This document shows, one piece after another, positions 27,475-36,196 of a DNA stretch of 64,000 nt. Every line of letters begins with the position of its first letter. Within the stretch, counting starts at the first letter, position 1. The DNA is from Castellaniella sp044508625 (GTDB lineage Bacteria > Pseudomonadota > Gammaproteobacteria > Burkholderiales > Burkholderiaceae_B), in the NCBI GenBank assembly GCA_044508625.1, contig JBIQHJ010000002.1, positions 1 through 64,000 of the forward strand, written 5' to 3'. The translations under genes were made by a program, and so were the position numbers. The notes below the pieces were generated by a model. It saw nothing but the letters and a program-made list of their open reading frames with translations. It did no database searches and had not been told where the DNA came from.

Positions 27475-29289
27475 ATGGCACACATTGAAGACTACGCGAT
27501 ATTGAGCAATTCCCAGACGCTCGCCGTGCTGCGGCGCAATGGGTCGATCGACTGGCTGTGCATGCCGCGCTTCGATTCCGATGCGTGCTTCGCTGCCTTG
27601 CTGGGCACGGCCGACAATGGATGCTGGCGGATCGCGCCGGCCGACGAGGGCGCCCGCGGCACCCGGCGCTACCGCGAGGGCACGCTGGTGCTCGAGACCG
27701 AGTTCCAGTGCGCCGGCGGGCGGGTGCGCCTGGTCGACAGCATGCACACGGAGGAGGGCGGCAATCCCCAGGTGCTGCGCCTGGTGCAGGGGCTCGAGGG
27801 CAGGGTGGACATGCACATGCATCTGTGCCTGCGCTTCGGCTACGGCCGCATCGCGCCCTGGGTCTCGCGGGTGGACGGCGGCCGCCTGCAGGCGATCGCG
27901 GGCCCCGACCGCTTGATCCTCGACACCCCGGTCGATCTGGTCGGCCGGGACATGACCACGCAGGCCGATTTCACCGTCGCGGCGGGCGAGGCCGTGCCCT
28001 TTGCGCTCACCTGGACGGCTTCCTGGCTGCGCACGCTGCCGCCTCGGCCCGACGTGGCCGAGGCCATCGCCGGCGAGACCAAGCTGCTGCGGGAATGGAC
28101 GGCCCGCAGCCGGCAGGCCGGTCCCTGGACGGAACAGGTCCAGCGCTCGCTGCTGACGCTGCGCGCCCTGACGCACCGCGACACGGGGGGCATCGTCGCG
28201 GCGGGCACCACCTCGCTGCCCGAGGAGCTCGGCGGGGCCCGCAACTGGGACTACCGCTATTGCTGGCTGCGGGACGCGACGCTGACGCTGCGGGCGCTGA
28301 TCGAGGCGGGCTTCACCGACGAGGCCGATGCCTGGCGCCAATGGCTGCTGCGCGCCGTGGCCGGCGATGCGACCGAGCTGCGCATCATGTATGGCCTGGC
28401 CGGCGAGCAGCGTCTCGAGGAATACGAGCTGTCCTGGCTCGCCGGCTACGAGGGCAGCCAGCCCGTGCGCATCGGGAACGCGGCCAGCAATCAGTTGCAG
28501 CTCGATGTGTACGGCGAGCTGGTCAACACCATGCACCTCGCGCGGCGGCACGGGGTGGCGAACAGCGACGACGGCTGGCGGCTGCAGTGCATGCTGATAC
28601 GGCACCTGGAATCCATCTGGCGGCTGCCCGACGAGGGCATCTGGGAGGTGCGCGGCCCCCGGCGGCATTTCACCTATTCCAAGCTCATGGTGTGGGTGTC
28701 CTTCGATCGCATGATACGCAGCGCCGAGCAGTTCGGCCTGGACGGGCCGCTGGATCGCTGGCGCGCGATCCGGCGCGAGGTGCACGAGGACATCTGCAGC
28801 CACGGCTACGATCCCGTGCATGGCGTCTTTACCCACTATTACGGGGCGCCCGGCGAGCTGGATGCGAGCCTGCTGCAAATCCCCCTGGTCGGCTTCCTGC
28901 CCGTGGACGACGAGCGCGTGCGGGCCACGATCGCGGCCATCGAGCAGCGCCTGGCGAGCGACGGATTCGTAAAGAGATACCAGAACGATCCGTCCGTCGA
29001 CGGCCTGCCCGGCACCGAAGGCGCGTTCCTGGTGTGCAGCTTCTGGCTGGTGGACTGCATGATCCTGCAAGGCCGGCTGCAAGAGGCCCGCGCCCTGTTC
29101 GAGCGGCTGCTGGGCCTGTGCAATGACGTCGGGCTGCTCTCGGAGGAATACGACACCGTGCGCCGCCGCCAGATCGGCAATTTTCCCCAGGCCTTCTCGC
29201 ACGTGGGGCTGGTGAATTCCGCCTACAACCTCAGCGAGGCCCTGTGGCCCGAACGCTACCCCTGCAAGGGGCAGCGCCACTCCGAGTGA
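27475..29289 (+). CDS. GH15-family glucosidase/trehalase-like enzyme
   Basis: 604 residues, normal for bacterial GH15. N-terminal DUF5911-type beta domain (1-210), then the (alpha/alpha)6 catalytic domain. General acid region LPDEGIWEVRGP and general base region GTEGAFLVCSFWLVD are both intact, with NWDYRYCWLRDATL typical of the family. No signal peptide, so it acts on imported or stored glucans or trehalose. It ends the sugar-oxidation run, supplying glucose to the SDR. Confidence 0.9.
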   Translation: MAHIEDYAILSNSQTLAVLRRNGSIDWLCMPRFDSDACFAALLGTADNGCWRIAPADEGARGTRRYREGTLVLETEFQCAGGRVRLVDSMHTEEGGNPQVLRLVQGLEGRVDMHMHLCLRFGYGRIAPWVSRVDGGRLQAIAGPDRLILDTPVDLVGRDMTTQADFTVAAGEAVPFALTWTASWLRTLPPRPDVAEAIAGETKLLREWTARSRQAGPWTEQVQRSLLTLRALTHRDTGGIVAAGTTSLPEELGGARNWDYRYCWLRDATLTLRALIEAGFTDEADAWRQWLLRAVAGDATELRIMYGLAGEQRLEEYELSWLAGYEGSQPVRIGNAASNQLQLDVYGELVNTMHLARRHGVANSDDGWRLQCMLIRHLESIWRLPDEGIWEVRGPRRHFTYSKLMVWVSFDRMIRSAEQFGLDGPLDRWRAIRREVHEDICSHGYDPVHGVFTHYYGAPGELDASLLQIPLVGFLPVDDERVRATIAAIEQRLASDGFVKRYQNDPSVDGLPGTEGAFLVCSFWLVDCMILQGRLQEARALFERLLGLCNDVGLLSEEYDTVRRRQIGNFPQAFSHVGLVNSAYNLSEALWPERYPCKGQRHSE

Positions 29290-29368
29290 GCGGGCGATCC
29301 GGCTCAGCGAGGCCCCGTGGCCCGAACGCCATCCCCGCAAGCGGCAGCGCCACTCCGAGTGAGCGGGC
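29230..29368. repeat. 66-nt direct duplication of the GH15 gene end
   Basis: The last 60 nt of the GH15 gene with its stop (29230-29295) are repeated at 29303-29368 with a handful of substitutions. The second copy lies outside the gene. A 16-nt direct repeat, TTCCCGCCGGCGCTTC, follows at 29393-29408 and 29415-29430, overlapping the leuD stop codon. No other gene lies in the gap. Confidence 0.9.
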
Positions 29369-29428
29369 GGGCGGCGGCACGCCGGGCAGGCGTTCCCGCC
29401 GGCGCTTCGGGTCCTTCCCGCCGGCGCT

Positions 29429-30070
29429 TCAGGTTTTGGAGAGCCACGGATGCTCCGCGAAATGCCGCGCCTCGAATGCGCGTATCTCGTCGGCGTGCAT
29501 CAGGGTCTGGCCGATCTCGTCCAGGCCTTCGAGCAGGGTCGTGCGCTGGTAATCGCCGATCTCGAAGGCCGATACGACGCCTTCCCCGGAGCGGACCTGC
29601 CGCGCCACCAGGTCCACGGTCAGCGTGTAGCCCGGCGTGGCGGCGACCGCCGCAAAGAGGCGCTCGATCACCGGATCGGGCAGCGCGACCGGCAGCAGGC
29701 CGTTCTTGATGCAGTTGCTGTAGAAGATATCCGCGTAGGACGAGGCGATCAGGGCCTTGAAACCGTACTGCTGCAAGGCCCAGGGGGCATGCTCGCGGCT
29801 CGAGCCGCAGCCGAAGTTGTGGCGGGCGAGGAGGATCGACGCTCCCCGGTAGCGCGGCCGGTTCAGGACGAAGTCCGGGTTGAGCGGACGCTTGCCGTTG
29901 TCCATCCCCGGCTCGCCATGGTCCAGGTAGCGCAGCTCGTCGAACAGATTGGCGCCGAAGCCGGTCCGCCGGACGGACTTCATGAACTGCTTGGGGATGA
30001 TGAGGTCCGTGTCGACGTTTTCGCGGTCCAGCGGGGCCACCAGGCCCCGGTGCGTCTTGAAAGCCTGCAT
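29429..30070 (-). CDS. leuD: 3-isopropylmalate dehydratase small subunit LeuD-type
   Basis: 213 residues. Start ATG 30070 (MQAFKTHRGLVAPLDRENVD). Swivel-domain motifs are typical: IIPKQFMKSVRRTGFG, RYRGASILLARHNFGCGSSR and SYADIFYSNCIKNG. It needs a large iron-sulfur subunit (LeuC), which is absent here, as are the other leu genes. It follows an MFS permease gene by 8 nt. It may be a second copy acting on a related hydroxy diacid such as a methylmalate or citrate analogue; that is inference. Confidence 0.93.
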   Translation of the reverse strand: MQAFKTHRGLVAPLDRENVDTDLIIPKQFMKSVRRTGFGANLFDELRYLDHGEPGMDNGKRPLNPDFVLNRPRYRGASILLARHNFGCGSSREHAPWALQQYGFKALIASSYADIFYSNCIKNGLLPVALPDPVIERLFAAVAATPGYTLTVDLVARQVRSGEGVVSAFEIGDYQRTTLLEGLDEIGQTLMHADEIRAFEARHFAEHPWLSKT

Positions 30071-30078
30071 GGCGGCGG

Positions 30079-31437
30079 CTATTCCGGCAGTTTCTTGCCG
30101 ATGGTCTCGGGCAGGAACCACGGCAGCAGCACACCCAGCACGTAGACCGAGCCCATGGTGAGGGCGGTGTTGGGAATCCCCCCGAAGGACGCGATGAGGG
30201 TGCCGGCGATGATGGGGAATATCCAGGCGACCAGGCGGGCGCCGTTGAATATCATGCTGATGGCCGAGGTGCGCACGGTGGGGGTGAAAAGCTCCACCGG
30301 GTAGATCGCCATCCACGCGAAGGCGCAGCCCAGGGTAAAGAAACCGTTGATCGGGGCGAGGATCGCCATGCCCTCGACGGTGCTCGTCAGCTTGTAGGTG
30401 GCGATGGTCACCGCCAGAGAGCCGAGGAAGGTAAGGCTCATGAAGAGCCTGCGCCCGAGGATGTCGATGATGAATCCCGAGAGCATGTAGGCGACGATGG
30501 CGCCTATCGTGTAGGTGATGGAAATGCGGGAGCCCCAGACCACGGGATCGGCCACGCCTTCGGCCTTGCCGAGGGCGATGGTGTAGGTCGGCAGCCAGCT
30601 CGAGATCGCCCACCAGCCGACGGTCGTGACGGCGGACAGGACCATGGCCAGGACCGTGCGGCGCAGGGCTTCGGGCTCCGTGAAGAGCAGCTTCAGCGTG
30701 AACGGCCGCTTGTCGCCGGCCTTGGCCGCCTTGGCCGCCGGGGATTCGTTGTTGGTGGCGTTCCAGCGCTTTTCCCGGACGGCGCGCTGCCACTTCTCGG
30801 ATTCTTCCAGGCCGCGGCGCAGGTACAGGACCCCGAGGGCCGGCAGGGCGCCGACCGCGAACACCAGGCGCCAGGTCTCATCGCCCAGCGGATGGGCCGA
30901 GGACAGGGCATACCAGATGATGGCGGCCAGCAGCGTCCCCCAGCCGAAGCCCGAGTGCAGGAAGCCCAGGCCCTTGGCGCGCGCGCGGTCCGGCCAGGTC
31001 TCGGACACCAGCGAGACGCCGGTGCCCCATTCGCTGCCCATGGCCAGGCCCGTCAGGAAGCGCAGCGCGCACAGCACCACGAAGCCGTTGGCGAAGGCGG
31101 TCAGGCCCGAGAACAGGGCATACAGGAAAATGGACCACATCATCATGCGCTTGCGGCCGATGTAGTCCGCGAGCACGCCGCCCACGATGCCGCCCAGGCC
31201 CCAGCCCAGCAGCGTGATGCCGATGACGCTGCCGGCGTAGACGCTGGTGGTGACCGCCTGATCGGGGGTCAGGATGGAATGCATCATCGGGCCCAGCACC
31301 ACGATGATCGCCATGGCTTCATAGCCGTCGAATATCCAGCCCAGAAAGCCCGCGTGCAGCACCTGCCAGTGCTTTCGCGTCACGCCGTCATTCCAGCGCG
31401 GCGAGGAATTCGCCGCTGCCGCCACTTCTTGTGACAT
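30079..31437 (-). CDS. MFS transporter, metabolite:H+ symporter type
   Basis: 452 residues, about 12 membrane segments. GWGLGGIVGGVLADYIGRKR is the MFS motif between TM2 and TM3. The central loop is long and charged (roughly residues 205-240). The start at 31437 is chosen because AGGAG at 31444-31448 abuts the ATG at 31443 but suits this one. Sugar/acid (SP or AAHS) symporter subfamily by general appearance. Co-directional with leuD, so the substrate may be an acid handled by LeuD. Confidence 0.88.
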   Translation of the reverse strand: MSQEVAAAANSSPRWNDGVTRKHWQVLHAGFLGWIFDGYEAMAIIVVLGPMMHSILTPDQAVTTSVYAGSVIGITLLGWGLGGIVGGVLADYIGRKRMMMWSIFLYALFSGLTAFANGFVVLCALRFLTGLAMGSEWGTGVSLVSETWPDRARAKGLGFLHSGFGWGTLLAAIIWYALSSAHPLGDETWRLVFAVGALPALGVLYLRRGLEESEKWQRAVREKRWNATNNESPAAKAAKAGDKRPFTLKLLFTEPEALRRTVLAMVLSAVTTVGWWAISSWLPTYTIALGKAEGVADPVVWGSRISITYTIGAIVAYMLSGFIIDILGRRLFMSLTFLGSLAVTIATYKLTSTVEGMAILAPINGFFTLGCAFAWMAIYPVELFTPTVRTSAISMIFNGARLVAWIFPIIAGTLIASFGGIPNTALTMGSVYVLGVLLPWFLPETIGKKLPE

Positions 31438-31771
31438 GTTCATCTCCTGATGTATTGACTATTGATTCCGCCGCGCGCATCCGCCGCCGCGGCGTGCCGG
31501 CGCCATGCGCCTGCGCGGCCCACGGGCGTGCCCTGCCGGCACGCCGGGCGCGCCGCGTTGCGCTCACCCAGCGGCAAGCTCGGGGATAATGGCGTGGACG
31601 GCGCCGCGTCGGCCGGGTCGTTCGTGGACACGGATCGAATGCCTGCAATATGGTTCAAGCTTGAATATACGTAAGCAGTGTGGGTTTGAATATTGATGGT
31701 TCTTCACTCCAGGTTTCGTGAAAAGCGATGGCTGGATGAATGAGGGATGGACGAGGGATGGGGAGGGGAGG
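31438..31771. promoter_or_regulatory. Divergent control region of MFS and LysR genes
   Basis: A perfect 12-bp palindrome TTCAAGCTTGAA (31654-31665) lies in an AT-rich island. TTGAATAT repeats at 31661-31668 and 31686-31693, 25 nt apart. These are candidate LysR sites between the divergent genes. The remainder (31460-31580) is GC-rich without a gene. Confidence 0.45.
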
Positions 31772-32707
31772 ATGAGCCAGACGAAACAAGGCCTGATTCC
31801 GTTCGATTTCGAATCGCTGGAGGTGTTTCTCGCGGTCGTCGAGGAACACAGCATCCTGGCGGGGGCGCAACGCAGCCATCTCGTGGCCTCGGCGGCGAGC
31901 AAGCGCATTTCGCTGCTGGAGCAAAGGGCCGGCACTCCCTTGCTGTATCGCCACAGCCGCGGCGTGCAGCCCACGCCGGCGGGCGAGGCGCTCTACCACC
32001 ACATCAAGCGTCTGGAGGAGCACCTGCGGCGCGTGTCCGACGAGCTGTCCGAGTACGCCAGCGGCGTGCGCGGGCACGTCCGCATCCACGTCAACCTGAC
32101 CGCGCTGGTCCAGTACCTGCCCCGGGACCTGCACTCGTTCCTGCGGGAGAATCCGCAGATCCGCCTCGATCTCGTGGAAAAGACCAGCGACCAGGTCATC
32201 CACGCCGTGGTCTCGGGCTTGACCGACATCGGCATCTGCTCGTCCACGCCGGATCCCGTGCTGGACCTGGACGTGCTGAGCTACGGGGTGGACCAGCTCG
32301 TGTTCGTGGCACGGCCGGACCATCGCCTCGCCAACCGCCGGCACGTCAGTTTCAAGGAGGTCCTGGACGAGGACATCATCAGCCTGAGCTACGGGACGTC
32401 CATCCACAAGCTGTGCCTGGCCGAGGCCGAACGCCTGGGGCGCCCGCTGCGGGTGCGCATCGAGGTGTCGGACTTCGAGGCCATGCGCAACATGATCGCC
32501 GCCGGCCTGGGCGTCGGCGTCCTGCCGGCCCCCAGCGTGACGCCCTATCTCGAGATCATGCCCCTGCGGATCGTGCCGCTGGACGAGCCCTGGGCGCAGC
32601 GGCCCATGAACATCGTGGCGCGCCGCTTCCAGACCCTGCCGCTGCCGTCCCAGTTGCTGGTCAGGCACCTGGCGCGCCGCCGCGGCCTGCAGGCCATGGA
32701 GGGGTAG
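31772..32707 (+). CDS. LysR-family transcriptional regulator
   Basis: 311 residues from ATG 31772, with GGGGAGG immediately before it. The N-terminal HTH covers residues 8-65 (FDFESLEVFLAVVEEHSILA, then SAASKRISLLEQRAG). The substrate-binding domain runs 95-300, with GLTDIGICSS and MIAAGLGVGVLP. Divergent from the MFS-leuD pair, so its likely target is that pair. Confidence 0.92.
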   Translation: MSQTKQGLIPFDFESLEVFLAVVEEHSILAGAQRSHLVASAASKRISLLEQRAGTPLLYRHSRGVQPTPAGEALYHHIKRLEEHLRRVSDELSEYASGVRGHVRIHVNLTALVQYLPRDLHSFLRENPQIRLDLVEKTSDQVIHAVVSGLTDIGICSSTPDPVLDLDVLSYGVDQLVFVARPDHRLANRRHVSFKEVLDEDIISLSYGTSIHKLCLAEAERLGRPLRVRIEVSDFEAMRNMIAAGLGVGVLPAPSVTPYLEIMPLRIVPLDEPWAQRPMNIVARRFQTLPLPSQLLVRHLARRRGLQAMEG

Positions 32708-32731
32708 CCGCCCACGGTTTCGGCGGCGGCG

Positions 32732-33703
32732 CTATTCCTCGCCCACCACGATCTTGCCGATCTGCTCGTTGGATTCCATGCGGGCGATGGCCGCTTCCAG
32801 CTCGCCGAACGGAAACACCCGGTCGATGGCGGGCACGAGCCGGCCGTCGGCGACCAGCGGCAGTATCCGGTCGACGACCCCCTGCACGATGCGCCGGCGC
32901 TGTTCGGGGCCGTAGCCCTTGCTGGATACGCCAAAGATGGTCAGGCGCCTGGCATGCACGGCGGCAATGTCGAGCCGGCCCTCGAGCACGCCATCCATGT
33001 AGCCGACCGTGGCGAGGCGGCCTTCGAAGGCGAGCGAGCGGATGCACTCCGCAAGCACCGAGCCGCCGACGATGTTGACGGCGAGGTCCGCGCCCCGCCC
33101 GCCGGTGGCGGCCAGCACGGCATCATGGAAGTCGGCGCCACGGGTGTGCAGGCCCGCGTCCAGGCCGAGGTGCTCCAGGGCCGCGAGCTTGCGCGCCGAA
33201 CCCGAGGTGCCGATGACCCGGGCGCCCAGCGCCTTGGCCGTTTGCAGGGCGGCGACGCCCACGCCCGAGGAAATCCCCGTGACCAGCAGCCATTCGCCGG
33301 CGGCCAGGCGGCTCTGGGCGATCAGCATGTCATGGACGACCATGGCGGCGATGGGGATGGCCGCGGCCCGGGTCCAGGACAGGCCCGCCGGCACGGCCAT
33401 GGCGTCGTGGGCGTCCAGCAGCGCGTACTCGGCGAAGGCGGCGCGGCAGCGCCCCATGACGCGGCCGCCGGCCCGGAAGGGCAGGGCGCCGGGCCCCGCC
33501 CGCACGACCTCGCCGGCAGCCTCGATGCCCAGCACGACGGGCTCGGCGGGCGGCTGCTTGCGCAGCGCCAGCAGCTCGCCGCGATTCAGCCCGGCGGCGC
33601 GCACGCGGACCAGCAATTGCCGCGGCCCGGGCTCGGGCATCGGCATGTCCCCGGATTCGATCCGGATATGGTCGTCGACGAGCCGGGCGGCATGGGCGCG
33701 CAT
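32732..33703 (-). CDS. Quinone oxidoreductase-like MDR protein
   Basis: 323 residues, medium-chain reductase without catalytic zinc ligands. GroES-like N-domain (1-110, AAGLNRGELLALR) and Rossmann fold with VTGISSGVGVAALQTAK. NADPH-dependent enone or quinone reductase is the likeliest family. Start at 33703 has AAAGG seven nt upstream; an earlier ATG at 33736 has no ribosome-binding site. It is divergent from the FAD oxidoreductase. Confidence 0.85.
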   Translation of the reverse strand: MRAHAARLVDDHIRIESGDMPMPEPGPRQLLVRVRAAGLNRGELLALRKQPPAEPVVLGIEAAGEVVRAGPGALPFRAGGRVMGRCRAAFAEYALLDAHDAMAVPAGLSWTRAAAIPIAAMVVHDMLIAQSRLAAGEWLLVTGISSGVGVAALQTAKALGARVIGTSGSARKLAALEHLGLDAGLHTRGADFHDAVLAATGGRGADLAVNIVGGSVLAECIRSLAFEGRLATVGYMDGVLEGRLDIAAVHARRLTIFGVSSKGYGPEQRRRIVQGVVDRILPLVADGRLVPAIDRVFPFGELEAAIARMESNEQIGKIVVGEE

Positions 33704-33771
33704 GCATAGGCCTTTGCGAGAGGGGGCGGAATCCATACGGTAGCACGGAATACGGGTAAACCCTGGTGGCG

Positions 33772-33810
33772 GCAAAATTTTCTTATAGGATAATTTTCCT
33801 ATCGGAAAAA
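33772..33810. promoter_or_regulatory. AT-rich direct and inverted repeat operator
   Basis: ATAGGA (33785-33790) and TCCTAT (33797-33802) form an inverted repeat. The same stretch holds a direct repeat ATTTTC(T/C)TAT(A/C)GG. It stands out sharply from the high-GC surroundings and lies in the divergent gap just before the flavoprotein start, so it is a likely regulator site. Confidence 0.55.
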
Positions 33811-33825
33811 ATTGGAATGCCGACG

Positions 33826-34980
33826 ATGGAAGACGAGGTGGTCGATTTCGCGGTGATCGGCGCGGGCATGGCGGGGGCTTCCGTCGCCTGCCGGCTTGCC
33901 CATGAGGGGGCGTCCGTGGTGGTGCTCGAGCGCGAGTCCCAGCCCGGCTATCACTCCACGGGTCGCTCGGCGGCCATGTTCATGGAAAGCTACGGCACCG
34001 AGCAGATCCGCGCCCTGACGCGGGCCAGCCGCGGGTTCTTCGAGCGGCCGCCCGAAGGCTTCTGCGCGCATCCCCTCCTGCATCCGCGCGGCGTGCTGTA
34101 CATCGGCACGGCGGGGCAGGAGCATTTGCTGGAGGACGCCCTGGCGGTGTACCGGCGCGAGGGCCTGCACGCCGAAATGATCGGCGCGGCCGAGGCCAAG
34201 GCCATGGTGCCGTGCCTCGAGCAGGACCGGATCGTCGGCGCCGTGCACGACATGGATTCCATGGACATCGACGTGGCCGAATTGCACCAGGGTTTTCTGC
34301 GCGGCATGGCGAGGCGGGGCGCGCAGTTGCGCTGCAATGCCGAGCTGGCCGCCGCCGCCCGCGGCGAGCGGGACGGCGTATGGACGCTGGCGCTGGGGGA
34401 TGGCGGCGCCGTGAAGGCGCGCGCCGTGGTGAATGCCGCCGGCGCGTGGGCCGATCCGGTGGCGGCGCTGTGCGGGGCGCGGCCGTTGGGGATCGAGCCC
34501 AGGCGCCGCTCCGCGTTCACGTTCGCCGCGCCCGAGGGGATGGACGTCGGCGCCTGGCCGACCGTGATCGGCGTGGATGAAAGCTTCTATTTCAAGCCCG
34601 ACGCGGGGCAGTTGCTGGGCTCGCCCGCCAATGCGGATCCGGTCGCGCCGCATGACGTCGCGCCCGAGGAACTCGACATCGCCCTGGGCATCCATCGCAT
34701 CGAGTCGCTGACCAGCCTGCGCATCCGGCGGCCCCGGCACGTCTGGGCCGGCTTGCGCAGCTTCGCGCCCGACGGCGATTTCGTGATCGGCTGGGATCCC
34801 GGCCGCGAGGGCTTTTTCTGGCTGGCCGGGCAGGGCGGCTACGGCATCCAGACCGCGGCGGGCGCGTCGGCCATGGCCTGCGCGCTGCTGCTGGGACGAG
34901 AGCCGCCGGAATTCCTGGGGCGGCACGGCGTCGCCGCCGATCTCCTCAGCCCGCGCCGTTTCGGCGGGGGCGAGGCGTAG
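33826..34980 (+). CDS. FAD-dependent oxidoreductase, DAO family
   Basis: 384 residues. N-terminal FAD motif DFAVIGAGMAGASVACRLA, then a second conserved glycine stretch in ARAVVNAAGAWADPVA, and C-terminal GLRSFAPDGDFVIGWD and GQGGYGIQTAAGASAM. The D-amino-acid oxidase/sarcosine dehydrogenase family; exact amine is unknown. Start 33826 is preferred to 33817 because of GGAA spacing. It stands 96 nt before the YkvI-like gene. Confidence 0.87.
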   Translation: MEDEVVDFAVIGAGMAGASVACRLAHEGASVVVLERESQPGYHSTGRSAAMFMESYGTEQIRALTRASRGFFERPPEGFCAHPLLHPRGVLYIGTAGQEHLLEDALAVYRREGLHAEMIGAAEAKAMVPCLEQDRIVGAVHDMDSMDIDVAELHQGFLRGMARRGAQLRCNAELAAAARGERDGVWTLALGDGGAVKARAVVNAAGAWADPVAALCGARPLGIEPRRRSAFTFAAPEGMDVGAWPTVIGVDESFYFKPDAGQLLGSPANADPVAPHDVAPEELDIALGIHRIESLTSLRIRRPRHVWAGLRSFAPDGDFVIGWDPGREGFFWLAGQGGYGIQTAAGASAMACALLLGREPPEFLGRHGVAADLLSPRRFGGGEA

Positions 34981-35076
34981 GCGCCGGCGCCGCGGCGCGC
35001 ACCGATCCGTTTTCACCATCGACAGGCCGGGTCGTCCGGCCGATTCGAATGCTCATGTTCGTCGGGAGGCAAAGTC

Positions 35077-36159
35077 ATGGGTTCGTTCAAGGAAGTCAGC
35101 AAGATCGCAGGCGCCTTCGTCGGCGTCATCGTCGGCGCGGGATTTGCGTCGGGGCAGGAAATCCTGCAGTTCTTCGCCGGCTTCGGCGCCATCGGCCTGG
35201 TCGGCTGCCTCGTCTCGGGCGTGCTGTTCGCCCTGCTGTCGATGGCGTTTTCCACCATGGGCCAGCGCCTCGCGGCCAAGTCGCACAAGGAGGTCGTCAA
35301 CGCCATGCTGGGCCGGCACCTGGGCCTGGTGTTCGACGTGCTGATCACGTTCTTCCTCTTTGCGATCACCGTGGTGATGCTGGCCGGCGCCGGCTCGCTG
35401 CTGCAGCAATGGCTGGGCATCCCCGAGGTCTGGGGCAGCGTGCTGGCGACCGTCGCCACCATCCTCATCGTGTGCCTGGACGTGCGCAGCGTGATCGCCT
35501 TCATCGGCGCCGTCACGCCCTTCCTCATGTTCATGACGGTGGTGGTGGCCGTCTATGTGCTGATGACGCCCCACGCCGATCATGAGGTGCTCGCGGCGGC
35601 CGCGCAAACCCAGCCCCGCGGCGCCGGCCACTGGCTGGTCGCGGCCTTCCTGTACGTGTCCTACAACATCGTGGCGGGCATGCCCTTCCTCGTGATCATG
35701 GGCGGGCAGGCCCGCTCGCGCGCGATCGCGCTCTGGGGCGGGGTCCTGGGCGGCCTGCTGCTGGGCGTCCTGATCCTGCTGATCGCCGTGGCCATGTACC
35801 TGCGCATGGACACGATCGGCGGGATGCCCATGCCGATGCTCTCGATCGCCACGCAGATCTCGCCCTGGCTGGGCCACCTGATGTCGCTGGTGATCTTCGG
35901 CATGATCCTCAACACGGCGGTCGGCATGCTCTACGCCTTCATGGCGCGCATCGTTCCCGCCAATACCCCGAAATTCCGCGTCGGCACCGTCGTGGCGGGC
36001 GTGCTGGCGCTGGCGGGCAGCTTCGTCGGCTTCATCCAGCTCGTGGGGACGGTGTATCCGATCTATGGCTACATCGGCTTCGTGCTGATGGCGCTGGCGT
36101 TCGTGGGCTGGCTGCGCGTGGCGCGCCGCCCGGGCGGCGATGCCTCGTCCGGCGCCTGA
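35077..36159 (+). CDS. YkvI-family membrane transporter
   Basis: 360 residues with about ten hydrophobic helices. N-terminal AGAFVGVIVGAGFASGQEILQ is the family signature and suggests an amino-acid/polyamine-like (APC-type) symporter fold. No signal peptide. It follows the DAO flavoprotein on the same strand, so it may import the substrate that enzyme oxidises; the XRE-cupin regulator follows by 37 nt. Confidence 0.85.
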   Translation: MGSFKEVSKIAGAFVGVIVGAGFASGQEILQFFAGFGAIGLVGCLVSGVLFALLSMAFSTMGQRLAAKSHKEVVNAMLGRHLGLVFDVLITFFLFAITVVMLAGAGSLLQQWLGIPEVWGSVLATVATILIVCLDVRSVIAFIGAVTPFLMFMTVVVAVYVLMTPHADHEVLAAAAQTQPRGAGHWLVAAFLYVSYNIVAGMPFLVIMGGQARSRAIALWGGVLGGLLLGVLILLIAVAMYLRMDTIGGMPMPMLSIATQISPWLGHLMSLVIFGMILNTAVGMLYAFMARIVPANTPKFRVGTVVAGVLALAGSFVGFIQLVGTVYPIYGYIGFVLMALAFVGWLRVARRPGGDASSGA

Positions 36160-36196
36160 GGCGCCGCGAGGGCCGGATCCCGCATAGAATTGCGCA

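Noticed and set aside
26266..29340. A 1024-residue minus-strand frame opposite SMP-30, VOC and GH15
   Set aside because: GC-driven shadow; no recognisable domain, while the plus frames have catalytic motifs.
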